Shown one piece after another: positions 24,187 through 31,618 of a stretch of DNA of 33,607 nt; positions within the stretch are counted from its first letter, which is position 1, and each line of letters starts with the position of its first letter. A program made the translations under genes and the position numbers. The DNA comes from an uncultured archaeon (GTDB taxonomy: Archaea > Altiarchaeota > Altiarchaeia > IMC4 > SCGC-AAA252-I15), in contig CABMCB010000103.1 of NCBI GenBank assembly GCA_902384455.1, forward strand, positions 1-33,607, read 5' to 3'. Under the pieces are notes generated by a model. That model had not been told where the DNA came from and made no database searches. It saw only the letters and a program-made list of their open reading frames with translations.

Positions 24187-25602
24187 TTAGACGTAACTGC
24201 TGCCTAAGGAACGTTTATTGCTCGTTCTCCCCCTATCCTTATCCATACCCGACCAAACAGAACCGTACTGGTCCTCAAGCTGCGCTTCAATACTCTTCGA
24301 TTCCTCAACACTCTTCTTCATATGTTTTGCCTCAATTAAGAGGGCATTATCCGCCTTTGCTATGTCCCCCGCAACCCTCACAATACCCCCCAAATCCCTT
24401 AAGCGCAAACTTAACGCATTTCTTACGTCATCAATATCCTTGGCCCGCCTACGCGCCTCGTTCAAAAATACGTCAAACGCTTCTATCGTGGCGTGAGGTA
24501 TCTTGCCGTCCGAGCGTATTTCCTGTGCTACGAAACGGAGTAACTGCTGCCTGTTCTCTTCAGTGTCCGGCAGAGAAACATCCAAAAGCACCTCATAACC
24601 GTTGCCGATTATCCTGCTGCGCAGGGGCGGAAGAATGTTCTCCACCCACCGGATGTTGCACGCTCCAACAAACAAGAATCTACAGGGGACATCATCAACC
24701 CTCACACTCGCGCCACTTGATTGCGGATTCCGGCCTACAATCGGGAACTTATTGTTCTGCATGGCCGTCAGAATAAAATGCTGTAGGCTGCCAAGGTGCG
24801 GGAGTTCGTCAATGAATAATATACCTTCATGTGCCTCGTGGATTGCTCCCGGAACAACGCGTAAATACGCTGGCGTGCCAATGTCCGGGTGGCTGCCGTA
24901 CGGGTCATGCCGTACGTCCCCCAGCAATTCTGTTTCAGATGCGCCAGTGGCCTGAATCATTTGGGGTCTGTCAAAAGGCACTATTATGTGCGTTTTCTTC
25001 TCCCCCCCCTTAATCTCGCTGATGGAGGACGCGTGCATACGTCGAATCTTCTCCCCCTCTCGCCGGTACACGAAGTCGTTCGTTCTTTGGGTTAGCACGG
25101 CCTCTGTTGTGACGATGCTTCCATTGGGTGGCGTGTCCACAACCCATCCTCCAGCAAGATCTTCCGTGATGTACTTTGCTGTGCCGCATAGCGGGCAAAT
25201 TAATTCGTCAGGGGGGCTTGCTTCCCCGCAGGTGGCGCATCTGAACCCAAGCCTTTCTGCTACGATTACCGGCACATCTAACGGCGACATAAAAAACTCT
25301 TGCCCTTCTTTTTTACTCGGTTTTTTTGGGCCGTGTCTTTCTTCAATTTCTATTGTTGGCCTGTTGGGGTTTGCCGGGTTATGAACGATAAGAATTTGTT
25401 GTCTGGGTTTGGGCAGGCGGCATGCTATTGCTTGAGCTATAAGGCTTTTGCCCGTGCCGGGGGCTCCTACTAATAAGAGATGGCGGTGCTGACTGACTGC
25501 AGTGAGTGCCTTCTCAACGGCGGTGCGTTGCCCTACAATCCTCTGTAATGGGTCCTCTGGCACCGGAACCTCTACAGTAGATGAAATTTCGTCTAGCCGC
25601 AT
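24187..25602 (-). CDS. LonB-like AAA+ ATPase lacking the protease domain
   Basis: The 471 residues follow the ATPase part of archaeal LonB: IVGQRTAVEKAL, Walker A GAPGTGKS (46-53), GTPAYLRVVPGAIHEAHEG, Walker B ILFIDELPHL (261-270), VGACN (312-316) and PLRSRI arginine finger (326-331). Between Walker A and B sits a zinc-ribbon insertion with Cys122, Cys125, Cys136 and Cys139 (CATCG...CPLCG). LonB normally continues with a Ser-Lys protease domain. Here the protein ends with a charged helix and SLGSSYV, and no protease motif is present. No membrane segments are seen either. It may act as a remodelling ATPase or work with another protease. It lies downstream of dnaG. Confidence 0.85.
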   Translation of the reverse strand: MRLDEISSTVEVPVPEDPLQRIVGQRTAVEKALTAVSQHRHLLLVGAPGTGKSLIAQAIACRLPKPRQQILIVHNPANPNRPTIEIEERHGPKKPSKKEGQEFFMSPLDVPVIVAERLGFRCATCGEASPPDELICPLCGTAKYITEDLAGGWVVDTPPNGSIVTTEAVLTQRTNDFVYRREGEKIRRMHASSISEIKGGEKKTHIIVPFDRPQMIQATGASETELLGDVRHDPYGSHPDIGTPAYLRVVPGAIHEAHEGILFIDELPHLGSLQHFILTAMQNNKFPIVGRNPQSSGASVRVDDVPCRFLFVGACNIRWVENILPPLRSRIIGNGYEVLLDVSLPDTEENRQQLLRFVAQEIRSDGKIPHATIEAFDVFLNEARRRAKDIDDVRNALSLRLRDLGGIVRVAGDIAKADNALLIEAKHMKKSVEESKSIEAQLEDQYGSVWSGMDKDRGRTSNKRSLGSSYV

Positions 25603-25639
25603 ACATAATCTAAGGGCGCGTCCTTGTTAAAAAGAAGCG

Positions 25640-25999
25640 TCACTTGCTTGCGAGCACTTCGCTTTCGCCGTGAAATTCCTCCGAATCGAGCGTGCCATCA
25701 TGAGGTATGTCGTTTATGAACGTAATTTTCTTCACGACTATCCATAGCGGCTGGCCTCCTTTGGCGGGTTCTATTTTGGCTTCCAGTTCTGCGTCGGTCT
25801 CTTTATGGATGTTCCATTGGGGTATAAGGCTTTTCTCTGTTATGCTGCCGGTAATTACTCCGTAGCAGCTGTTTTTTTCGTTTGTTTGCTCTAATCCGAC
25901 TGCTTGGAATATCAGGTTGAGTGAGTCTGCCTTTCCGATTTGTGTTCCGTTAGCCTTTATTGTGCCTGTTCCGCGGTAGACAAGCGTTCTGTCTATCAT
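25640..25999 (-). CDS. protein of unknown function between dnaG and the LonB-like gene
   Basis: I do not recognise this 119-residue protein. It starts four bases after the dnaG stop and ends 37 bases before the LonB-like gene, so all three are probably one transcript. The composition predicts mostly beta strands (TLVYRGTGTIKANGT, SCYGVITGSIT, PLWIVVKKITFIND), with an acidic C-terminus (DSEEFHGESE). There is no signal peptide, membrane segment or cysteine cluster. Its codon bias matches dnaG. A small barrel-like accessory protein is the most that can be said. Confidence 0.75.
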   Translation of the reverse strand: MIDRTLVYRGTGTIKANGTQIGKADSLNLIFQAVGLEQTNEKNSCYGVITGSITEKSLIPQWNIHKETDAELEAKIEPAKGGQPLWIVVKKITFINDIPHDGTLDSEEFHGESEVLASK

Positions 26000-26003
26000 G
26001 GCG

Positions 26004-27161
26004 TTATGTGTTGTTGTGTGTTGGAGTGTCGTCTGTGATTACTTGTATGTTCTTCATGTTGTTTATGTCTCCGCTTTTGCTTACTCCCACTATGCATTTT
26101 ACGCTGTTTAGTGCTGCGGCGTCTATTATCCGTTGTGTTACGATTCCGTCAAAAACAACGTATTTTGGCTTAATGTTGACTATCGCTGTGATTAGGTCTT
26201 TTATCTCGACTTCTTCCAGGCGTTTTAGGTTTTCGTCGAATAGGCGTGCCATAAGTTTGCCTTTGACGTCTGCTAGTTCCTTCTTTAGGGGGTCTTCGTC
26301 GTGGGTTGTTGTTTCGTTGGTTTGTTCTATGTTGGAGTTGTTTTCGCTGGGTAGTTGGTTGAGTGGGGCTTTCCTGCGGAGCGCCATAATGACTTCTTTC
26401 TTCCCTAGTTCTTCCACTTCTTTTCCGGGTGGTGCGCGGGCGACGAAATCGATGTCTGCTACTTGAGCCAGCTCCTTTAGGATTATGTCTCCTCCGCGGT
26501 CTCCGTCAACGAAGGCAATAGCTGTTTTGCTTTTGCTTATCTCTCGTATGACGCGCGGCACGTTCGTTCCTCCTACTGCGACGGCGTTCTTTATGCCGCA
26601 TTTAAGGAGGTTTAAGACGTCTGCGCGTCCTTCGACTATGATGACGCTGTCTGCAGTTTCAACGCCGGGGCCTGAAGGCAGTCCCTTGTACGTTATTATC
26701 TCGGCTAGTTGAACAGACTTTCTGACTTCTTCAGTTAGGGCTTCAGTCTCCGGTATCTCTTCGTCCATCAGCTTTGTCAGGATGCTTTTTGCGCGTTCTA
26801 CCATCGCCTTCCGTTTGGTGCCTCGCGCGTCTTCGACGTTGGTCACCTTTATGGTTGCGTTGCATGGTCCTACGCGGTCGACTGTTTCTACGGCGGACGC
26901 TATAATGCTTGTTTCCACCATGTCTAGGCTGCTTGGGACGATTAACGTGCCGGTGCTTTTTCCTCCTTTGGTTCTGAGGTCGACTTCTATGCGGCCGATT
27001 CGGCCTGTTTTTTGTAGGTCTCGGAGTTCTAAGTCTTCTCCTAGTAGTCCTTCGCTTTGGCCGAATATGGCCCCGACGACGTCGGGTTTTTCTACGACGC
27101 CGTCTATGTTGATTTCAGCGTATATGTTATATTTTATTGTGTCTGCGGGTGCTTTTGCCAT
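26004..27161 (-). CDS. dnaG: archaeal DnaG-type primase / exosome subunit
   Basis: Archaeal DnaG is a Toprim protein with primase activity in vitro and is a stable subunit of the RNA exosome. The 385 residues begin with the archaeal N-domain ([28 protein letters not shown]). The Toprim core is at about 170-240: the catalytic glutamate is Glu177 in [13 protein letters not shown], and the metal-binding aspartates are Asp219 and Asp221 in [11 protein letters not shown]-terminal Glu/Lys-rich helical region and the domain ending [20 protein letters not shown] follow. No bacterial zinc finger or DnaB-binding domain is present, as usual in archaea. It is the first gene of a likely operon. Confidence 0.96.
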   Translation of the reverse strand: MAKAPADTIKYNIYAEINIDGVVEKPDVVGAIFGQSEGLLGEDLELRDLQKTGRIGRIEVDLRTKGGKSTGTLIVPSSLDMVETSIIASAVETVDRVGPCNATIKVTNVEDARGTKRKAMVERAKSILTKLMDEEIPETEALTEEVRKSVQLAEIITYKGLPSGPGVETADSVIIVEGRADVLNLLKCGIKNAVAVGGTNVPRVIREISKSKTAIAFVDGDRGGDIILKELAQVADIDFVARAPPGKEVEELGKKEVIMALRRKAPLNQLPSENNSNIEQTNETTTHDEDPLKKELADVKGKLMARLFDENLKRLEEVEIKDLITAIVNIKPKYVVFDGIVTQRIIDAAALNSVKCIVGVSKSGDINNMKNIQVITDDTPTHNNT

Positions 27162-27211
27162 TTTGTTTACCTTTTTGTTTGTTTTTTTGGCAACCGCAGC
27201 GGCTCACTATG

Positions 27212-27225
27212 TTCTGTTCACAGAA
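27212..27225. promoter_or_regulatory. small inverted repeat in the dnaG upstream region
   Basis: TTCTGT and ACAGAA flank TC, an exact 6-bp palindrome about 50-65 bases before the dnaG ATG. The spacer 27162-27382 (221 bases) is T-rich and otherwise shows no gene. Operator use is only a possibility. Confidence 0.3.
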
Positions 27226-27382
27226 TAAGGTCTTTGTTTGTTGTTCCTCTTTGTCCGTTTATCTTCCGGGTGGGTGAGGTTTTGTTGAACATTATCAAAG
27301 TTATTTCCGTGATTGTGATGATGTGAGCGCGGTGCGGTCACTCGATTTTTAATGTTTACGTTTTATATTTCGTATTTTGTAC

Positions 27383-27715
27383 TTAAATTCTTGTTTTTTG
27401 CGTTATTTTTTGGATGATTGCAGACGCGTCTGCGTTTAGCACCAGAATCGTCTTTTTGTTTGACGTGGCGCCAGAGACTATTTCGCAGGGGCCCAAGAGC
27501 CGCGTTAGAAACGCGATTACGGCGGTGTTGGCGGCGCCTTTTATTGGGCGGGCCTTAACTTTCACGTGGATTCTTTTGTCCCACGGGCTGTATTGTGCTG
27601 TTTCGATTGCAGAGCCCGGTGTTACGCGGACGTCCACGAGGGTGCCGGTTTGGGTTTGGCGTATTGCGTCTGATATGCCCTTTTCTTTATATTGCGTTGG
27701 CTCTGATAATCTCAT
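27383..27715 (-). CDS. DUF167 (YggU) family protein
   Basis: The 110-residue protein carries the DUF167 signature: VDVRVTPGSA near residue 27, RIHVKVKARPIKGAANTAVIAFL, and the end GATSNKKTILV. The family is small and widespread with no settled function, although the fold is known. The start ATG at 27715 overlaps the end of the upstream small gene by 29 bases, longer than usual. An internal start nearer the conserved region is possible. It is probably cotranscribed with that gene. Confidence 0.88.
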   Translation of the reverse strand: MRLSEPTQYKEKGISDAIRQTQTGTLVDVRVTPGSAIETAQYSPWDKRIHVKVKARPIKGAANTAVIAFLTRLLGPCEIVSGATSNKKTILVLNADASAIIQKITQKTRI

Positions 27716-27977
27716 CCAAGACTTTTAGGAATGTCTTACTTTGCTCTTCTGTAAGAGGTTTCTTTCCTGCGTCTTCGATTCGTAGGTCGTTGGTGTCTGC
27801 GACTACTACAAGGCCTCTGCTTACGGGTACGCCAAATATCTTTTGGAGTTCGGCGTTGTCGTTTAGGTCGCTTATAATGTTGTCTAAAACGTCCATTTGA
27901 ATGCCGACCCTATCTGGGTTGACACTCATATCCTTTGGAGCTGGGCTCCCAGGTGTTGATTCTGATTTGTCTGCCAT
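27687..27977 (-). CDS. small soluble protein of unknown function upstream of DUF167
   Basis: The 96-residue protein has a disordered Ser/Pro-rich N-terminus (about 25 residues). A predicted helix (QMDVLDNIISDLNDNAELQKIF), strands (GLVVVADTNDLRI) and a C-terminal helix (TEEQSKTFLKVLDEIIR) follow. I do not recognise the family. The start is supported by GAGGGGTGA seven or so bases upstream and a TATA-like TTATATAG at about 28034-28041. It is followed by, and overlaps, the DUF167 gene. Confidence 0.7.
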   Translation of the reverse strand: MADKSESTPGSPAPKDMSVNPDRVGIQMDVLDNIISDLNDNAELQKIFGVPVSRGLVVVADTNDLRIEDAGKKPLTEEQSKTFLKVLDEIIRANAI

Positions 27978-28048
27978 AGTTCACCCCTCGTTTATCGACG
28001 AGTTTCTCTAGTTTAATACCTTTTTTTATTTGGCTATATAAACCGACT

Positions 28049-28063
28049 TCGCATATTATGCGA
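28049..28063. repeat. palindrome across the stop codon of purP
   Basis: TCGCATA and TATGCGA are perfect 7-bp arms around one T, and the purP stop codon lies inside. As RNA the one-base loop is too tight unless two to three pairs open. It may help end the purP transcript or bind a regulator of the gene downstream, whose TATA box starts about ten bases away. Confidence 0.45.
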
Positions 28064-29168
28064 CAACTTCGCCTAGCCTGTTTTGTTTGACGCCTTCTTT
28101 TATTTCTCGGGCGATGCGTTTGCCCATGTACATGACTTCGTTGTATAGTAGGTAGGCGTATGGGCTTTGGCCTATTTCTGCGTTGCATCCTGCGACTATT
28201 CGGGCGCTTATTTCGAACGCGACTACTTTGAGGTTTTCTGTGACTATTGTCTCTAGGCAGAATGGTCCGATTGCTCCTGGTTTGGCTATTTTGTGGCTTG
28301 CTTCCACTACTTTTTCTCCTATTTCGTAGATTTCCGGCAGCAGGCTTTCTCTTACTACCAGCGGGAAGTTTCCTACTACTGTGAAGCTTGGCGTTAGTTT
28401 GTTTTCTAGTTGTTCTGGGGCGGGTATTCTGCCTATTCCGTCTACGCTTGCTTCGTAGCGTTTGTCTACTCCCAGCAGTTCCACCTGTTTTTTGAGCGGG
28501 CTGTAGAAGTAGTGCGGGTAGACTGAGACTCCTATTATGTATTCTTGTATTTGGCATCTTTTGGCGTCTTCTTTTGTTGCTAGGCCGCTTTTTATTCGTC
28601 TGTCCATTTTGACGTTGAAGCTTTCTTCGCTGTCTGCTATGAAGTATCCTTTTCCTCCTCGTGCGCCTGGGAATTTTACTAGGACTAGTTGGTTTATGTC
28701 TGATGGTTTTTCGTATATTTTTGGGACGGTTAGTCCGGCGTTTTGGAGCCATTTGGTTTGTAGGTCGCGGCTTCTTTCCCATTGTAGTAACGTGCGGTTG
28801 CCTAGCATTGGCACGCAGAATTTGGTTTCTAGTTCGTCTCCTTCTATGTATGCGTTGAAGCTTCCGTGGGGTATTACGATGCTGTTTAGTTCTCTGAGGC
28901 GGTCTTGGACGTCGTCGTCTATTATTCTCTCGTATTCTTCGACGTGGATGATTTCGTCTGCTAGTCCGTAGGCTTTGTACAGTTTTTCTTCGCCTTTCTT
29001 GCAGATGCAGACTGTGGGGAATCCCTCGTCGTGCGCGCCTTTGAAGATGTTTAGTGCGCTGTGTCTGCCTATTGTTGCTATGTGTATCTTGGACTTGTTG
29101 TATTCGGTTAGTACGCTGTCTATGTCGCAGAGAAATCGGGTTTTCGGAGTTCTGCCTCCACTGACCAT
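28056..29168 (-). CDS. purP: formate-dependent AICAR ligase (FAICAR synthetase)
   Basis: PurP uses ATP and formate to formylate AICAR in the archaeal purine pathway, replacing the folate-dependent PurH transformylase step. The 370-residue ATP-grasp protein shows the family start IATIGRHSALNIFKGAHDEGF. It continues with NSIVIPHGSFNAYIEGDELE and LVKFPGARGGKGYFIADSEE (the ATP-grasp glycine loop), VSVYPHYFYSPLKKQVELLGVDKRYE and GAIGPFCLETIV, and ends with FEISARIVAGCN. AGGAGG at 29180-29185 lies 11 bases before the ATG, beside TATATATT. A paralogue lies 1.3 kb away at 30428-31582. Confidence 0.94.
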   Translation of the reverse strand: MVSGGRTPKTRFLCDIDSVLTEYNKSKIHIATIGRHSALNIFKGAHDEGFPTVCICKKGEEKLYKAYGLADEIIHVEEYERIIDDDVQDRLRELNSIVIPHGSFNAYIEGDELETKFCVPMLGNRTLLQWERSRDLQTKWLQNAGLTVPKIYEKPSDINQLVLVKFPGARGGKGYFIADSEESFNVKMDRRIKSGLATKEDAKRCQIQEYIIGVSVYPHYFYSPLKKQVELLGVDKRYEASVDGIGRIPAPEQLENKLTPSFTVVGNFPLVVRESLLPEIYEIGEKVVEASHKIAKPGAIGPFCLETIVTENLKVVAFEISARIVAGCNAEIGQSPYAYLLYNEVMYMGKRIAREIKEGVKQNRLGEVVA

Positions 29169-29230
29169 TACTATATATTCCTCCTGTTGCCTTTTAATAC
29201 CTTCTTTTTTGTAGTCTGCGTTATGTTATT
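29169..29230. promoter_or_regulatory. divergent promoter region between purP and the GT2 gene
   Basis: Only 62 bases separate the two starts. CTATATATT at 29171-29179 and AGGAGG (complement of 29180-29185) belong to the purP leader. TTTTAATAC at 29192-29200 is a TATA-like box about 35 bases before the GTG of the glycosyltransferase, so that transcript would be nearly leaderless. Confidence 0.45.
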
Positions 29231-30424
29231 GTGGCTCCTGAGAAGGTTGTGGTGGTTGTTCCTGCGCATGATGAGGGGGCTTTTATTGGGGGTGTTGTTG
29301 CTCCCCTTGTGGCTGCAAAGAATCAGGGTTTTGTTGATGAGGTGGTTGTGGTTGATGATGGGAGTTCTGATGGGACGGCGAAGATTGCGGGGGATTTTGG
29401 GGCGCACGTGTTGTCTATGGGCGTGAATAGGGGTAAGGCGCTTGCTGTTTTGAGGGGTATTGTGTATGCTGATGAGGTGGGCGCAACTATTGTGGCGACG
29501 TCTGATGCTGATATGGGAAATCTTACGCCTGATAGCGTGTCTTCTCTTGTGTCTCCTCTCCGGGGTAATCCTGAGGTTCAGATGGTTCGCGCGTCTTACG
29601 TCCAGAAGGGCCCTCTTTTGGGTGGCTATACTGTTTTCGAGTGTCCTCTTGAGCGGTCTGGTTTTCGTGCGATACGTATGTCTGCGCTTGAGCCTTTACT
29701 GAGGGGGAATACTGCGTGGCTCCAATATTTGTCTGCCGGCTCTTTTGGTCTGGAAGTTATGTTTGAGGAGCGTATTGCTCCCTTGCCCCCAACTCTATTG
29801 AGAATAAAAGCGGGTTATCTGGGGGAACTGCGGCCTGTTGATGCTACTGCTGCTCTTAGGGGTCTGGGTTTGGTTTCCCGTGATTCTGAGGCGGTGTCTG
29901 TTTCTTTTGACCGTGCGGATGAAGAGCGTTGTGCTGTTGAGTCGTCTGATGGCGGTCGCTTTGTTTTTGTGCGGCGTAAGAAGTCTGATGTCATGGACGT
30001 TTTTTCTCCGTCCGAGCGTGATGGGTCTGTTAAGGCGTCGTTGAAGCTTGCTCATGTTGACGTAATCGATTTTTCCACTTTTTTGTGGTGGGAAGAGTGG
30101 GCTGAGAAAAGTCTGGTTGAGCAGCGTGAACGGCGTATCATAGGTATTGATGACCTAGGCTTGGTGTCTCGTCCTCCTGGCGGAGGTTCTACCTCGATGG
30201 ATAAAATAAACGATGATGTTGCTCGCGCGGAGGACGTTAAAAAATGGCGTACTGAGCAGGCTCGTGAGCTTCGTAAGTCGCGTTCGACGTTGAGTTTGAG
30301 TGCGCTGGAAGTGAGCAAACAGGCAGCTGCCTCTTTCCCGCGTGCGGACGAGGTTGAAACGTTGCGTCGTGAACTTGAGGAGATGACTCGCGGTAGGGTG
30401 CGGCAGCGTAAGGCATCTACGTAG
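29231..30424 (+). CDS. soluble GT2-type glycosyltransferase with a long C-terminal extension
   Basis: The first 200 residues form a GT-A fold: VVVVVPAHDEGAFIGGVV, VVVVDDGSSDGT, the NRGKALAVLRGI helix and the DxD motif SDADMGN. The start is GTG at 29231, with an in-frame stop at 29195 and no better ATG. After the catalytic core comes about 190 residues of unrecognised charged sequence, ending in a basic coiled-coil-like helix (ETLRRELEEMTRGRVRQRK). There are no membrane segments, unlike dolichol-phosphate mannosyltransferases with TM tails. It lies between two purP genes and ends three bases before the convergent second one. Strong T/G wobble bias: 36 of the first 38 codons end in T or G. Confidence 0.85.
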   Translation: MAPEKVVVVVPAHDEGAFIGGVVAPLVAAKNQGFVDEVVVVDDGSSDGTAKIAGDFGAHVLSMGVNRGKALAVLRGIVYADEVGATIVATSDADMGNLTPDSVSSLVSPLRGNPEVQMVRASYVQKGPLLGGYTVFECPLERSGFRAIRMSALEPLLRGNTAWLQYLSAGSFGLEVMFEERIAPLPPTLLRIKAGYLGELRPVDATAALRGLGLVSRDSEAVSVSFDRADEERCAVESSDGGRFVFVRRKKSDVMDVFSPSERDGSVKASLKLAHVDVIDFSTFLWWEEWAEKSLVEQRERRIIGIDDLGLVSRPPGGGSTSMDKINDDVARAEDVKKWRTEQARELRKSRSTLSLSALEVSKQAAASFPRADEVETLRRELEEMTRGRVRQRKAST

Positions 30425-30427
30425 GCG

Positions 30428-31582
30428 CTATGTTATTACTTCGTTTAGTCTGTCTGCTTCTATTGCCCGTCTTATTTCCATCGCGGTTCTTCTTCCGCTG
30501 CTCATGGGTTTTCTCCAGAGTGCGTTGCCGTAGGGGTGGCCTACTGCCACGTGTACGTTTGTTCCTCCGCCGATTCTGGGTGCTACGTCGTATATGTGGA
30601 ATTTTAAGTCTTTGTCTACGCAGGTTTGTAGGCAGAATGCGCCTATTATGCCTGGATTGTAGTATTCTTGTGTTGCTTGGACGTATTTTTCTCCGAGTTC
30701 GAATGCGGCATCAAGCAGGCTTTCTCTGAGTGTGGCGCTGTTGTGTCCGCATACGGTGTATTCTGGTATGGCTTGTTTTTCGCCGAGTGCTAGTTGTTGT
30801 GCGGCGGGTAGTCTGACGTGTCCGTCGAGGCTTGTTTCGAATCTCCAGTCTACGCCGATTAGTTCCAGCTTCTCCATCTCCTCTTCTATGGGGCTGTAGA
30901 AGAAGTCGAGGTTGAATACGGGGCCGATTATGTATCGTTCTATGCGTGCGTGGTTTAGGTCTTCTTGCGTTATGACTCCTTGTTTGAGTAGCCTTTCGCT
31001 TTTTTCTTTGTATTCTTTGTGGCTTGATGCGGTGAAGAATCCTCGTTCGAGTTTCTTTTGGGCGTGGTGAAGTTTGATTATTGAGAGTTCATTGATGTCT
31101 TTGGGGTCTGTGATTCTTTCTGGGAAGGGGAGGCCTACTTTTTCGAGTAGCCAGTAGTAGTCTCTTTTGCTTCCTCTTTCTTCTGTGGCAAGCATGTTTC
31201 TGCTTCCTACTATCGGGACTTCGAATTCGTGTTCTATCGTTTCTAGCGGTATGTAGCTGCTGAAGCTTCTGTTTGGTATGAAGAGGACGTTTTTCGCCCT
31301 CATCTTTTTTTGTTCTTGTGGTGTTGCTAGTTCGGCGTATTTGCTGTAGGTTGCGACTTCGTCTACGCAGCCGCGCACTCTTTTGTTTTCCGCCCATTGG
31401 CTTTTGAAGTAGCGGGCATATGTTGCTTCTCGGCCTTTTTGTGCGTAGAGGATTGTTTTGAATCCTTCTTCTGCGGCGCCGTCTGCTGCGTCTATGGCGC
31501 TGTGGCTTGCTAGTGCCCCGATAGTGATTTTGTTTTTGTCGTAGGCGCCGGCGATTTCCGCTATCTTCTGCCTGTCCAACAT
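30428..31582 (-). CDS. PurP paralogue (PurP2-like ATP-grasp protein)
   Basis: The ATG at 31582 (MLDRQKIAEIAGAYD) is preferred to the in-frame TTG at 31591. The 384 residues align along their length with the purP at 28056-29168: ITIGALASHSAIDAADGAAEEGF, VLFIPNRSFSSYI, FEVPIVGSRNMLATEERG, GPVFNLDFFYSPIEEE, and VAPRIGGGTNVHVAVGHPYG. The ATP-grasp glycine loop of the other copy (GARGGKGYF) is replaced here by HAQKKLERGFF, so nucleotide binding or substrate may differ. Two PurP groups are known in archaea, and some genomes carry both. It follows the DUF2723 gene by 36 bases and may be cotranscribed with it. Confidence 0.88.
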   Translation of the reverse strand: MLDRQKIAEIAGAYDKNKITIGALASHSAIDAADGAAEEGFKTILYAQKGREATYARYFKSQWAENKRVRGCVDEVATYSKYAELATPQEQKKMRAKNVLFIPNRSFSSYIPLETIEHEFEVPIVGSRNMLATEERGSKRDYYWLLEKVGLPFPERITDPKDINELSIIKLHHAQKKLERGFFTASSHKEYKEKSERLLKQGVITQEDLNHARIERYIIGPVFNLDFFYSPIEEEMEKLELIGVDWRFETSLDGHVRLPAAQQLALGEKQAIPEYTVCGHNSATLRESLLDAAFELGEKYVQATQEYYNPGIIGAFCLQTCVDKDLKFHIYDVAPRIGGGTNVHVAVGHPYGNALWRKPMSSGRRTAMEIRRAIEADRLNEVIT

Positions 31583-31618
31583 AAAGAACAAAATAGGAAA
31601 ACTAGGTATTAAGTAAGT

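Noticed and set aside
27162..27382. Possible small RNA in the spacer before dnaG
   Set aside because: A GTGATGA box near 27313 resembles a C box, but no matching D box or stable stem is present.
27910..28782. 290-codon minus-strand open frame overlapping purP
   Set aside because: It is out of frame with purP and has an Arg/Lys/Ser/Asn-rich artefactual composition with no domain; purP motifs prove the other frame.
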